Assembly: GCA_032622095.1 (NCBI GenBank)
Contig: CP136066.1
Location: 191,446,816 to 191,510,815 of the forward strand
Reading direction: 5' to 3'
DNA from: Siphonodentalium dalli
Taxonomy: Eukaryota > Mollusca > Scaphopoda > Gadilida > Siphonodentaliidae
Length of the DNA stretch: 64,000 nucleotides
The notes under the pieces were generated by a model. It was not told where the DNA came from and ran no database searches. It saw nothing but the letters and a program-made list of their open reading frames with translations. Shown piece by piece: positions 34,073-46,620 of the stretch. Both the position numbers and the translations under genes were made by a program. How positions within the stretch are numbered: position 1 is the stretch's first letter; each line of letters begins with the position of its first letter.

Positions 34073-34140
34073 GCCAAGCATTCTCTTATATATGCGAGGC
34101 GACCTATGGTCGACTCGCATATATACGAGAATACATTGGC
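34073..34140. repeat. Hairpin of the 'gccaatgcattctc' family, copy 2
   Basis: As copy 1 with a few changes in the arms (for example aagcattctc at the left and atacgagaatacattggc at the right). Confidence 0.85.
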
Positions 34141-34496
34141 ACAGGGCATAACTGTAACCATCACAATGTGGTCAATGAACCGGTTCCATTGATATCCATA
34201 TTTGTATGGTGTTATTGAGACAGACCGAAGATATTTTAGGCTGTTGAAGCTTTATTTGGGCGGCTGATTTTCCGTAGAACAGGCTGGTGAAAACAAATGT
34301 TACAGAGCATGCATGTGGTACATATTTGATCGAGAATATGCTGCCCTCTTCTCAGCGAAAATTTGAAAAAACAGTGGATGGTCTACTATACCGATAGTTC
34401 CCGCATTTATCGACCTAAAAATGTATTGTCCCTGCCACCAAATCACGCATACATATATTGCAGGTTCCATGTGACTAGCGTTTAGACTGAACTTAC

Positions 34497-34793
34497 CTCG
34501 GTGTGACGTGGTCCTTCAAAAAGTGTTTCTAAATGGATAGAAGAAACGGTAGCATTGTTCTCTAGTAGGCGACACGTTCTTGAATCTGCATCGAACTGGA
34601 ACCGATGACATTTGCCCTGGCGAGTACATAATTTCTCACAACGCAGGATGTTGGCACATGGCATATCCACATAACTAGATAAAGTCTGTCCTAATTCCAC
34701 TTTATATAATTTACTGACTACCAAGTCTACACAAACGACACCACGCGCCACTAATAGAACGACAAACAACGCATACGACGGCTGCATCGCCAT
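34497..34793 (-). CDS. Signal peptide and PAN/apple-like exon (copy A exon 1)
   Basis: The first exon of copy A, 99 codons. It starts MAMQPSYALFVVLLVARGVVCV, a clear secretion signal with a hydrophobic core, and goes on to a cysteine-rich part: MPCANILRCEKLCTRQGKC, then FQFDADSRTCRLLENN. The pattern C-x-x-L-C, short gap, C-x-x-F-x-F, D-x-x-x-x-x-C-x-L is that of PAN/apple domains, which bind protein or sugar partners in secreted proteins. The exon ends ACC GAG before donor gtaagttc, in phase 0, and exon 2 starts in phase 0. A second ATG two codons on is possible. No TATA box is evident upstream. Confidence 0.8.
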
Positions 34794-34799
34794 TACACA

Positions 34800-35865
34800 A
34801 TGTGTGATGCAAAGTTTTTGGAATTTATCTAGAAACGACCGTCAGCCGACGATGTGAACATTATACATTTGAGTAGATCTCCCAAAGGGTGTTGTCACCT
34901 GGTTCCAATGAATGTTTACCCGATTGTGATCGCTAATACGGATCATGTCATGACATCGTCCGATCGAAGCAAGGAGTTGCCATACCGGATTTGACAGGCA
35001 TGTATACACAAAGGTTCCACTGAGTGTCATTAACTGGTCAATAGAAGGGACACTGTGTAATTAATAATCGATCACAAGTCCGTGTCGGAGCGCATATTCT
35101 GACACGTTTTATGGTATAGGCTGGAAACCACAGGTGATATTATGTACGTCGAGAATCATTGAGGGTGATGGAGAACACATAACATATTGTATTAACGATT
35201 GTATCACGACAGACAGACCAAGGGCCATTATTCTTTCAAATGACAGTATATTCCAGGTACGTGCTTTGTGCAGTGAAGCGATTTTTGAATCCCGCATCAT
35301 GTTTAATAGAAGACTGAAAAAAAAACGACAAGTACGCGGTTTCTCAAGTATTCTTTTACATGTAAGTATCCCCCCTTTACTCAGATTTCTGGACACACCG
35401 ATTTCAATTATTGTGTTTCAAACTATGTATCTTACATATAATTGCGAATGTCCGTTTGTCTGTCTGTCCGCCATATAAATTAAAGGGGGACTATCTAGAG
35501 GAACAGACGGGGTAACTTTTTATGAGGACAATAATGGGACAGGCTAAATAATTCTAAAGTTATATTATCGGAATCGGGGACGGAGGAGAGGCACTAAATT
35601 CACGATTGATAGCGAAGAAAGTATTTGGTAATTCAGAAGTATTTCTTCATACATGTAGTTCCGCTCCCACCCGTAACCTCAGTCGCATATATTCAAGACA
35701 ACCAGACCTGCATATTATCTGAACCAATCAGCGCACTCAGCATTATAATCCATGTTGTGTTGCAGAGTGATTCTGATTTACATCGTTTTGTAACTCGTGT
35801 ACTTTTTTGTTTTACCTATTTACCAAAAAGACTGGAGACAAGAACCGAAATATTTACTTCTTGTC
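34800..35865. other. Upstream region of copy A, no recognised feature
   Basis: Presumed promoter side of lectin copy A. Open frames on both strands at 35109-35478 overlap as shadows and show no family. No TATA or initiator motif can be called with confidence. Confidence 0.4.
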
Positions 35866-35869
35866 CGTG

Positions 35870-36600
35870 GGCCAAACACTATATTTTTCGAGTTGGTTGC
35901 ACCCCCCTCCAACAAAGGTTTATATATATCAAATTAAAGGGCATCATATGGCGCGTCAGATTTTGCTTGTTGCCCGTTTCAGAAAGTGTCTCAGGATAGA
36001 TTTTTCAGGGAAGACAACTCTTACCCCCAAAATAAAATGACACAATATATCGTTTATATTAATAAGAAATGATCATAAAATGACACAAGATACAAAACTA
36101 GACCAATTTATGAGCTAGTTAGAACAAATTGCGATAAATATTTTGAAATTGCAAAAAGATTACTTGGATTTTGAACTGTCACATATAAATGGCTATAACT
36201 TGTGAACCACATGGGCTATTGGTCCGCAACATGGCTCAAAAATTGCCCCAATGACATATCAAAACGATTTTAATAATGGAATGCCAAGATTATTGTTGTG
36301 AAAATGTGATATGAGCGTAAACTTAACCCCACCCCCTAAACTATAACTTTTTCAGAAAAACGAATTATGTAATTTACACTTAGAATGCTGCTGAAACATT
36401 GTAGAGGCTGATGAAGGTAATTATAAATAGCGGTGTCTGAACGTGATCTAAGTTTAAAATTTGAAGAAATAAAATTGAAAAATGAGTATTTGTTCTAATT
36501 TCAGTAAAATTTACAACATTGTGATTCAATTTTGATAGGCTATGGTTTTAACCTCACAAGAACACTAGTCTAGAATTAGAAAGTTCATAAAACCTCATAC
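35870..36600 (+). repeat. Left arm of a large inverted repeat
   Basis: From 'gttgcacccccctccaacaaaggtt' onward, phrases recur as reverse complements at 40890 down to about 40080: 'agggaagacaactc' with 'gagttgtcttccct', 'gacatatcaaaacgatttt' with a diverged complement, and 'cccctaaactataactttttcagaaaa'. Arms are about 0.7-0.8 kb and roughly three quarters alike by eye. These may be two opposed copies of one repeat or a foldback element. Confidence 0.7.
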
Positions 36601-39600
36601 GATCACCTTTCTGGCAACTATTTCGTATATTTTTCAATTTTATGGAAAGATTATATCTAATGTATTTCAACTGAACACATAAGGCTACAAATGCTTATGA
36701 TTGAGACTTACGTTATACAGAGCGGTATTTTCTTATTTGTGCCGCGCATGTCGGGACAGTGATCACAACTGACAATAGATACGGCATTACATGCGCTCCT
36801 TATTGGATAATAAGTTTAGGATGGCATCCAATACGGCCAACAAAATCGAAATTTCTCACACTTTCCGTCACAAACGTGACTGAGTTCGTTATCCGGACAA
36901 GGGAATTGTTAATCATTAGTTCACTGGTAACCGCAAACAAACCGAAGAACCCTACTATTATTTCAATTAATTTAAGCTAATGAGTAATTGATTGTCTTAA
37001 GGACTATAGATACTCATTTATTGTGGAATACTTGATCAAAATCAATGTATAGATAGATTAAAACAATCATCACTAACGTGTGCCTTTTGGACCAGTTTAG
37101 ATAAGTAATATAAGGAAATTGTATGCCCAAAGTACCAGCCTCCAATTTCAAGTTGCCTGTCTCTGATGTAAACATGTGTTCAGGTGAAATATTTTATTTT
37201 AACGAAATTAGTTGTTTTACAGAGGAGGTTTGGTCAATAAAGACATGACTTTTGTTTGCAGTATATATTGTGTTGCCAAACAGTTTTCAAGGCATTCTAC
37301 TACTTCCAGTTCTATAATTTGAGTATCTATTCCTTAAATGTTCTCTCACTCTGCTCATCCTATGCGTCGTCAAAATTTACACTATTTCGGTTATTGTAGA
37401 CATTCTCACATACATTATTATTATTATTATAGATACATTTAGAACGCATTATACAATAAATTAGTTTCAATGTGCTTACAATACAAACAGGGCACACATC
37501 CTAAAATAATTGTGAATAAGGAATGGATAAAATCGTTAGTCTGCGATGAAACAAGATCATTTGTTAGATTCACACGAATCTTTGCAGCCAAAGCTCAGGA
37601 GGTATAATCCGTCTGGTTTGTAGAACTCAATCAAAGAGCGACCAGCCATCGCTGCCAGGGCATGGTACACCAGGCTGGGGAGTTAATATGATGTGCCAAT
37701 CACTGATATAGTTCGCATGAAGATGTGTTAATGTGATTTCTTGAGGAATCTGTGTCTGCTGGTGGTAGAAGATGTGTTCCAGAGTTCAGTTACACAACAT
37801 AAGGACGTGTGCGTTAATTTGCCGAATTGACGACATTATGGCTCACCATAATATAGCCCACATGCCAACTCTTGGTAGGATGTATAGTGTCATCGTCAAC
37901 ATTAATAGATTGCACAAATTGATACAAAAATCGCATCACATTTTACTGCTTTTAACTATTAAGGCTGCATGTTATAGGTGTTTGTGAATGTCGTAGCCTG
38001 TCAACTCGTGAATTAGATACAAGGTTTCACACACCTCTTTGACAATACTGTCCGCTATCTCGTCCACTGAAAAGACGCATGACCTATTTTTGGTTTCAGA
38101 ATGAATAATTATCCTAGCTCCTATTCATCGAGAAACATAACATTCTAGTATTTCGACATGTACGTCAGGGGAATAGAAACAATAACTAGCGTCGGACCGA
38201 GTCGTGCTGCATTGGCTGCATCTAACAGCATACATAATTCAGTGTTTTTTAAACAGTATGTAGATTATGAACTCGACCATTCGCGAAAAAAGAAGGCTGT
38301 CAATGAGTCTTTGCAATCACCACCTGATAAATATTTGACATTGTCTGGGACTGCGTCATAGGCACAGGATATGTAAAGCCTTGCCTGGACACCAGGATTG
38401 TATTCTCGGGTTGCAGGAAAAGGGTAGTATAATGCCTTATTCTGAAAAAGAAGTGCAATGTATCATACTATGCAACAACTTCAATAATCTACCAATAGCG
38501 ATGATGACCTACTTACATCCTGCCAAGACATGCCGACATGTATTCAAGTCGATGAATTATGATAAATTTTCTCCTGTTGTAAAACGAGAACAATAAGACC
38601 AAATGCAGACTTCTTTAATAAGCAACACGTTTTTCGTGCAAACTATTAGGCAATTACTTGGCATAATAACTCACACCCATTCTGGAATGCCATGTCCTTA
38701 TAACCCTATGCAATTTGGGCTCCATATATAGCCGTACGTTGTGTGGCATATATAACAATAGCACTATCTACAGTGCAGGAGATACATGTTTATGGTTTAT
38801 GGTTATATGATAACAACACCAGGCAGTGTGACATGAGGTGTCCATATAGTATATCCATTTATCTATATCCCCTTTTGAGTGTCATGTAAATAATGTTATC
38901 CACTGGACGCAGAGCGGAATAGTCAGCACCCAGATGCATGTGCATAAGAACGAATCTATGATGAAGCAAGATTCAGGCGTATTCATGATCGGCTAGTCCA
39001 CTCTCATTATCCATTTCATGCCAATCGGGTTAATAGCATAGATCAACACCATGCTACTATTACAATCTTCGTATTGTTAACAAATCCAAATGTTGACCCA
39101 GAATATATACCCACAAGCTGGGCAGAAACATAACAGCTAAATGGAGTTAAAAAATCCTAATCTCCTGAATCTTTTAACATGCAGTGTGTCGGAGTTCCCA
39201 GATTGGCCCGGTCCGTCCCCAGCGCAAATGTGTAATCAAGCCATGGGAGTTCTGCTTGTCTCCCTCAAGATTGAAATAGGTCTGGTTAAAATTGCTCCGC
39301 ACCAGAAGTACCGGTACAGAAAGCATAGTTACCGTGCATGAGATATATGGGTGCATGGGATTATGTGGGATTAGTTTTCCATGAAGGCCATCGGTGGTCG
39401 CTGCATGAGGGGACCGGAAGTCCTACACATCAACAACGCATTGATAGCACTTAATCCCTATCCAAATGCAGTTATGAAACTACTGCGATCTGCAATTGAC
39501 TACAATGATTCATGCGAATTGTTGTTATTAGGCCGCCGATGTGTCAGGATTTACTGTTGTTTGAAATGTGAGGATATCTGCATGGAATAATTGAAGTAGT

Positions 39601-40060
39601 GCCAATTTTGACTTAACTGGCTACCCTGAGGATGAGCAGAGTTATATGGGCATTTCCGTCAATCAATTACTCATCACAATAAATGAGTTGAGACAAGATA
39701 TTAGAGTTCTTTAGTTTGTTGAGGAACACCAGTGAATGCATTTTTAATGAATAATTGCCTTATCCCCATATGACGAACCCAGTTAAATATATGTCGGTAA
39801 GTTTGAAAATCTTTGGTGTCCGTTTTGGATGCCCTCTTAAAATAATTATCAAATATGAAGTGTCCGATGCTGTATATATCGTCATTTGTGTCTCTGTCAC
39901 AAAATGCGCCATAAAATAAGAAAATACCTCCTTGTAAACCGTGAGTCTCACTCATCAGCCTTTGGTAGCCATATGTGACCAGTTGAAATATGTATATATA
40001 TAATCGGCTTTGTACAAACATTCAAATAAAAATTAAAAAAATATGAAATAGTTGACAAAA
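36601..40060. other. Spacer between the inverted arms, no firm gene
   Basis: No family is recognised. On the minus strand 37695-37569 an open piece ends FYKPDGLYLLSFGCKDSCES and a stop. In another frame the same DNA starts PCPGSDGWSLF, which resembles the start of a C-type lectin domain. This might be a decayed lectin exon, but the frames disagree. There is a short ATT microsatellite at about 37416-37430. Confidence 0.35.
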
Positions 40061-40064
40061 AAGT

Positions 40065-40890
40065 TATCATGTTAGGTTTGATTAATTTACAAATTCTGGA
40101 CCAGTCCTCGTGTGATTTTTCCATATCCCCTATCAAAGTTTTATAACAATGTCGTAAAATTTTGAGAAATTAGTAAACATTACCATTTTGCACAATTTTC
40201 CCCCAAATGTTCATCTTAGAACACTTTCGGACAAGCTTGTTTATATTTCCCCTTCATTCATCTCGACACTGTTTAATTTCATGCCCATAAAGCCTTCTTT
40301 TCATGCGGCATTCTAAGCGTAAACTCTACAATTCATTTTTCTGAAAAAATTATATTTTAAGGGGGTGGCGTTAAGTTTATGCCCACAGCGCATTTTCACA
40401 GATATATAATTGGCCTTCCATCATCCAAATTGTTTTGATAGGTCTTTGGAGCAATTTTTGAGATATGTTGCGCGTCAATAGCCTGTGTATTTTACAAAGT
40501 ATAGCCAATTATATGTGACACTATTTTTCAAAATCCGAGCAATTTCAAACTATTTATCGCAATATTCTCGAACTAGCTTATACATCGGTCCAGTGTTGTA
40601 TCTCATGTTGTTTTATGGCGATCTATAATTAATAAAAACGATGTTTTGTTCACATTATAATAGCAGTCATTTTTTATACGCTGACACTTGTACTCGATGA
40701 TATTTTTATTTTATTTTAGGGGTAGGAGTTGTCTTCCCTGAAAAAGTCTATTTTGGGAGACATTCTGAAGCGGGCAACAGCAAAATCGGATGCGTCATAT
40801 AATGACCTTTAATTTGATATATAAAAAACCTTTGTTGGAGGGGGTGCAGCCAACTTCTAAACTATATCGGCTTTCTGAGAATTGGCCCAC
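40065..40890 (-). repeat. Right arm of the large inverted repeat
   Basis: Reverse complement of 35870-36600 (see that entry). The outer end reads 'aaacctttgttggagggggt', complement of the left arm start. Confidence 0.7.
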
Positions 40891-40899
40891 GGACTATTC

Positions 40900-42085
40900 A
40901 TCATTAATTTGGCCCAACGTATCAAGTTCATATTGTTCATTTACTGGTAATGTGCGCGCTGTCGGTCGCCATTCGGGGAATTTGGCCGAAAAAAATATGA
41001 CCTGGCGTCATTTGGGATTTTATTTTAACGAAAAACTCAGCAAATCCGAGGTGCGGTTTGAAAACCCCGGGTTCACCGGCGGACTCTGAATAGTTTGTGT
41101 TTTTTCACCAGTAATTCGTCGATCTCATTGACTTGCGAATGTGCATGTGTCGAGTATCTAGACTGTTACCGATTGGTGATATATTTAAGCAAATATATCG
41201 ACAGCGGACCATTGATGAGGCGCGAACGCGATGAGTTGAAAAATAAAAACTGTCTTGACAAACGGAAGCGACCAGCATCAGAATCAATAGCCCATTTGCA
41301 AAAGCGCAAAAAATAAGAAGGTATGTAGTAGTCCATATTTAAATCGTAAATTTCACCACTGGTTTCGAAGAAGTGGACAAATTGTGTCGTCAATCCTAAA
41401 TACCATTATTATCTGCAGCATTAATAATATATATATTTGCTAACATATTTCATGTCTGTATGAAAAGATGTCGAAAAATTGGTAGTCACAGACGTATGCA
41501 ATTAAACACGACAGCCGCCTTACAGTCATAAACTATCCGTGTGTGTGGGCGGCCACTACATGTATAAAACAATGTTTCTTCTAAACATAGAAAAAACTCT
41601 GTTGCCGCCGTGTCATATGCGTCGTTACTTTTGATGCGTATCGGCTATAAACCTGGGAGTACGTGTATGACTTGTGAGCTTGAGTTGTCCACTGTCCATG
41701 TAGTAGTATGGTACAGGCAAAATTTGGTGGGGTGCGAGATATTAAAGGTCAACAAATCAATAAATATTGGGATCTTTGTTGAAATATTTTATTAGTCTAA
41801 ATTTATTGTCAGTTTGGGCCTATTGACACATAAGCACCTGAGTCAAAACTGTAATTATACACAATTCTGAAGTGGTGTTACCAAATATAGTGCACCCACA
41901 TGTCAACGTTCAATGATTGGTCCAAACGTGTCACATGGTATACATACAGGTAATACAAAAAACAAACACAGACAATGCAATTATTACTATATAAAAACTA
42001 GTTGTATGAAGGGATAGACCACCTTTAACAGTTGGAAATTCGGAAAGAAATAATGATTTGGTGTCTCTATTCTTGTAAATAAACA
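40900..42085. other. No firm gene
   Basis: A plus-strand frame at 41095-41316 ends in a basic stretch (RDELKNKNCLDKRKRPASES, then HLQKRKK), but the start and family are unknown and no second copy supports it. The rest is AT-rich without features. Confidence 0.3.
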
Positions 42086-42094
42086 ACCAATATA

Positions 42095-42620
42095 TATTGT
42101 AAAGTTACTTTGTTTCATTAAAATGTGATATTAATTCGCCCTCGGTTAGACATTTCCAATCAATGGGGGTGATATGGTTGGAATTTATCATCAGTTGGAA
42201 GGTTTCAGGTAGCAGGTGAAAAATATTAATTAAGTATGGAGGGGAGTTAAAATTAGTCAAGTTGAAAAAAAGGACTGTTTCCCGGGGCGTTCGAAATGTA
42301 CACACAGGCCTTCACCCGAAATGATACTCTCTGCTTACGTCCTGTCATATGTTACCCTTTTCTCATACTAAAGTGGGCCCATGTTCAACAGCAAACGACA
42401 AAAAGCGTAAATAATGTTTTAAAACAACCAACCAATATCTAGCGAAAATTGGATTGAATGTTTCATATTTTCAATAACAAAAATTTTATTAATTTGTCCT
42501 CAGAAAATTTCCAATCGTTGTGGGTGTTGTGCTTGGAATTTATTATCAGTTGGACGGTTTCAGGCACCATGTGAACAAATTCTAATTTAATATCGACAAC
42601 TTGCTAAAAAACACTCGCGA
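42095..42620 (+). repeat. Two direct copies of a ~140-bp block, about 375 bp apart
   Basis: 42100-42240 and 42470-42610 share 'aatt(c/t)gcc(c)tc', 'atttccaatc', 'ggaattta(t)tatcagttgga', 'ggtttcagg'. Non-coding. Confidence 0.65.
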
Positions 42621-42839
42621 AACGACAACTATTTTCGGTCTCATTAATTTGCAATTAGCAAAAACTTCCACTTCCCTCTTGTTTTTACGTAAGACTGCAA
42701 TTTTATTACATTTTAGCTATTGGACATGAGCTGTCTGACAGAACATTCATTTATTTTGACGAGCGGTTTTAACGAGTGTTGAGAAGGTAGTGGCCAATTG
42801 TTTGATTGAGACGATGGTAAGGTAAGTATCTACTGTTCT

Positions 42840-42885
42840 GAGCGGTATTCGTGGGTTGAAAAGGCCACAGTACCTTTCAACCCAT
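42840..42885. repeat. Short hairpin followed by a dispersed phrase
   Basis: gtgggttgaaaagg pairs with cctttcaaccca. The following 'acatcgagaccagtaggt' recurs at 49672-49690, marking a dispersed repeat end. Confidence 0.55.
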
Positions 42886-42889
42886 GAAT

Positions 42890-45090
42890 ACATCGAGACC
42901 AGTAGGTAATTATTACAAGAAAACCAATGTCAGAAATGGTAACGCGTTCAAGATCATATATCATATGCCCATGATTGTAATTATAGAATATAAAATATAT
43001 TGGTTTCACGAATGACCAACTCATAATTCCATTAAAACAGCTAATCCTTCAAATTATTGCAACAACTATATACGGCTTATCACTGAAGGTTTATCATGCA
43101 TCTCACCATAATTCCCAACTATACCTTTTACCGGACTCGGCCTCCGGGTCGCTGTTCGAATTTTCATCCGTCCCAAAAATTCCCATTTCTATAAATAAAA
43201 CCACCCATGGCCCGTGTATACCAAGAATCAGCGAAACATACACGCGGAGCGCGAAATGACAATACGCTAGCGTAATTAACGAACCACAGCTAAACATAAG
43301 CTAGGGTATATCTGTATTTTTAATACTATAAAATAACTTCATAGATGCGTATTCCCATCAAATAATATTAACTTAGGCCTTATATCGTGGTGTGATTATG
43401 ATATATTACACGCCAGACATGCACAATGGTTCATCGACAGAGTGGGTCCTATAGCAATTTCGTGTATAAATTAGGTCAGTCAAATCATACATATCAAGGC
43501 ATGTGAGAAATCAGAGATTCACAATGCAAACAGACTACGAGCTTACCGACTAAGACTTACAACCTAAATATCAAACTTTTAAAAGCCGTTCCTTTGTACT
43601 GAATGTATCTTCTGCTTTGTTCATAAGTATGTGTTTCTTGTCGATTCATGAAAATAGAAGGATATGTGAGGATTATCAGATTCACGTATGCACTATGTAA
43701 TATTAGGATAATTTAAACGCGATATAATAACGTTTGCTTGCATCACGAATTTCGATTTCGATTCCAGTATTGTCTCCAGCCCAGCCAGAGTGATTGAGAT
43801 TTTCCCATTGCACTCGACATTTATATTTTAAGCCACTCCAATGCAAATATTTGACAGTCCATAATATGTTATAATTATGTTCTCAATAAAATGTAAACCG
43901 CTGCTACGAATGAACTTCACAGTGCATAGCTCCGATAGTAACTCCCCTCATTTTGGAACGCCGGCCATTGAAAGACGCACGCGTTTTTTTTCAGATTACG
44001 ACATTCATGCTTTAAACCCACCGATCTACTATGCGACAAAAGTGCTCGCAAAAATTCAAAACAGCAGTGTCGTATTAGATAATAATTGGTGAAGTCACAA
44101 AATCAGATATAGTCTATATACGACACAGAACATCCGGCTTTGGTTTGTTATTACCTCATAACTAATTGACACGATATATATAATTATGTTCTGATATAGA
44201 AAACGTACTAGTGTTCGTTTTGTGAGGTTAAATCTGACAAATAGTCTAGGATGTTTAAGATGTTAACAAAATAGTTATTTACAGGAAACGCCAACACAAT
44301 TCGAAATGAACTTTTAAATTCACTAGCCGTGGGGATAGTTGTGAGTCATGGCTCATGGTGGCGAAAACAATGTCTGGGCAAATACTGGGCTAATTGGAAT
44401 TATAACACATTATAAAACGTGCAGGTACATTCTTTATTAAGACACAATACTGTTCGTTGTTCCAGATGTCATTCAACAATATTTCACGAGAATGGGAAAA
44501 ACCAAGTGGTGATTCTTGTAAAGCAAACGTCTTTCATATCCGGAGAAGCGACGTGAATATTACGTTAATCTGACAAAGAAATATCGGACTGAATAAATTA
44601 ATGTGAATTGCATTCAACATATTAGCACATACCATACACCATGCCTCGATAAAGTCATAGGGATAAAGATGATAGGGCAAATTACATTTCTACTAATACA
44701 ATTTTGACCTTTAAGGAGGTCAACTAGCCATTTTTTAATCGGGATTCCCATGCAAATTTCCGGATCAAATGTCACAGGGTTACAATTGATTCCAGGTGTG
44801 ACTTGATCTGATATTTGAATTAATATATATTTATTTTGCGGCAATGCTTAGAACTGGTTCCACTGGAAGGTTGTTGTATTTATTTTTTTATTTTTTATTT
44901 GATTTTTCGAAAGTTGTAATTCCAGAATAAAAATTGTCCAAAATAGATTTATAGCAAAAATGATTTAATCTAGCCCACCTGACAGTTAAATGGTATGGAT
45001 GTTTACTGATATGCCGGTTTTAGTTCTCGGAGAACTATTTCATTTCTAACTTTTGCTCAGGAGATTTGCAGGAAATCCCCCATTCAAAAT
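42890..45090. other. Region downstream of copy B, no recognised gene
   Basis: A 64-codon minus-strand frame at 43297-43103 is hydrophobic at first and acidic later, and a plus-strand frame stands at 43877-44092. Neither shows a family. Presumed intergenic DNA between lectin copies B and A. Confidence 0.4.
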
Positions 45091-45171
45091 TGGCCACGAA
45101 GTCACCCACATAACCCGGGGATTAAAATCGAGCTGACGAATCCGGCCTGCACATAAGGGACGGATATTTGA

Positions 45172-45386
45172 TTATGCCATATCAATCTCACAGAAAACTG
45201 CACGAGTTCCCGTGCACATCTGCGTTCGCCAAGCGAAGTTATACAGGTTGGCGATACGTATACACCTTCTGTTTGTTTTGTCAACAGGTTCATCAGATCT
45301 CCAATTGAAGAAAGTTGCTGTTGTTCCATCGTGGTACCTCCACTTATTTGTTGTCGAATCATACTCTCCGTCTATGTAGGTTGCAG
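45172..45386 (-). CDS. C-type lectin domain, second half and stop (copy B exon 5)
   Basis: The terminal coding exon, in phase 1 from acceptor (atattattccag). It reads ATYIDGEYDSTTNKWRYHDG, then TTATFFNWRSDEP, RRCIRIANLYNFAWRTQMC and AVFCEIDMA with stop TAA at 45174-45172. W-x-x-x-D-G-T, F-x-N-W, the E-P pair, and the spaced cysteines ending FCE are the standard second half of the C-type lectin fold. The sugar-binding EPN or QPD is EPV here and the usual WND is WRT, so classical calcium-dependent sugar binding is doubtful. The chain ends three residues after FCE-I-D, usual for single-domain lectins. Confidence 0.9.
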
Positions 45387-45599
45387 CTGGAATAATATCA
45401 AAATATGTAATGTGCCAGGTATATACATGTGTTCGTAATCACGATACATTCTGATGCATTCGTCACAAACTGCCAGATTAATAACGAGTGGGTGAGACTA
45501 TATTTAAATTTATTCTGTGGCATTTCCCTGCCAAGTGGACAAACCGCCCATCCAAACAATTCTTGTTAACCAGTTCTCGTTCTGTAATATAGCAAAATT

Positions 45600-46200
45600 G
45601 ATGAGTAGTCATCCTATAGGAAATGTTCAGATAAAAAGTTCAACAATAGGTCGTTTGATGAACTTATTATCAAAACACTTGGCTCCACAAATTGCGCTCC
45701 CTCTCCACTTTCGTCTATCTGTCGTCGGCGTTTATCATAATCCATTCCAATGTAATTTGACTCTTTATGGAGGCGGTGACGTGAGATATATTTGCATGTC
45801 TTCTCACGTCTGAAGGTGGCGGTTTTTAGGTACAAAATGGTTTGTAAACGTAAACATTTATTAAATATCTCGAACTGTTTATCGTCAGATGATGTTTTGG
45901 TAATGGAGTTATTAAAGTTAGAGGTGGCGTTGGCGGTGGGTATGCTGTTAAAATATTCAGCGCCGTCAAATACCGCCATAAACAGAAAGAATAGTAAAAT
46001 ATAGACATACCTTGTTCTTATACCAATAAGAATTATGTCACAAACAGTATGTTATTGTCAAATGTTTTTCCTTTGTTGTGTAAACAAAAGCAAAAAACGT
46101 TACAGAACCTGGCTTTTGTTTAGATCCGGAAATGGTAAACACAAAGAGCGTCATATGTTACCGTTTTCCTGATGTGGAAATCATGAAGAGCGTTTATATC
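45600..46200 (-). repeat. Inverted, diverged copies of dispersed repeats in intron 4 of copy B
   Basis: 45635-45672 resembles the hairpin at 18720-18800. From about 45830 to 46200 the minus strand follows the 4055/33700 family ('tttgacggcgctgaa', 'aaacattt gacaataacatact', 'aaagagcgt' complements). Non-coding. Confidence 0.55.
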
Positions 46201-46620
46201 ATTTGTGTGTGATTACCCAATATAATTGCGCTGTGTTATGTAAACAGAAGGAAAACTTCTGTAACACGAGCAGGTTCTTGTTTACGTACACCATTGTACG
46301 TCTTGGCGACAATATAAATTTACGCGCTGATTATATTTGGCATATGAGCAAAGGTATATATATTTTAATATTCCTTCTGTTGATGGCGATTTGAACAAAT
46401 ATGAATATTTCTTCATCGAACGCCGCCCGTGCCTTTAATCTTATATATTTAACCAAAACATCGATTAAATCAGAAGCATTTATCATGAATTGTCAAAATT
46501 GAGTACTCGCTACTCAACCGCCGTATACAATTCGCTCAACAGATCAATAATCGTTGAGTAGACAGTTTAATCAACGATACATGCTGCGTGTGGTAGTTAA
46601 AACATTTATGTCACACATAC

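Larger units (their letters stand above)
17267..34793 (-). other. Lectin gene copy A: PAN-EGF-mucin-CTLD (terminal exon not found)
   Basis: Gene-level entry. Exons on the minus strand are 34793-34497, 32788-32686, 25260-25063 and 17452-17267. Phases run start/0, 0/1, 1/1, 1/1, so the 784 coding bases join in one open frame and leave one base for a further exon. That exon, carrying the second half of the lectin domain, should lie below 17267 by analogy with copy B, but I did not find it. Introns 2 and 3 are over 7 kb and full of mobile elements, unlike copy B. The gene may still be whole with an overlooked exon, or it may be a pseudogene. Confidence 0.65.

Noticed and set aside
43103-43297. 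Hydrophobic 64-codon minus-strand frame
   Set aside because: No family resemblance, no second copy and no splice evidence.
45102-45362. 86-codon minus-strand frame starting MIRQQISGG
   Set aside because: Wrong frame over copy B exon 5; the lectin motifs are in the neighbouring frame.
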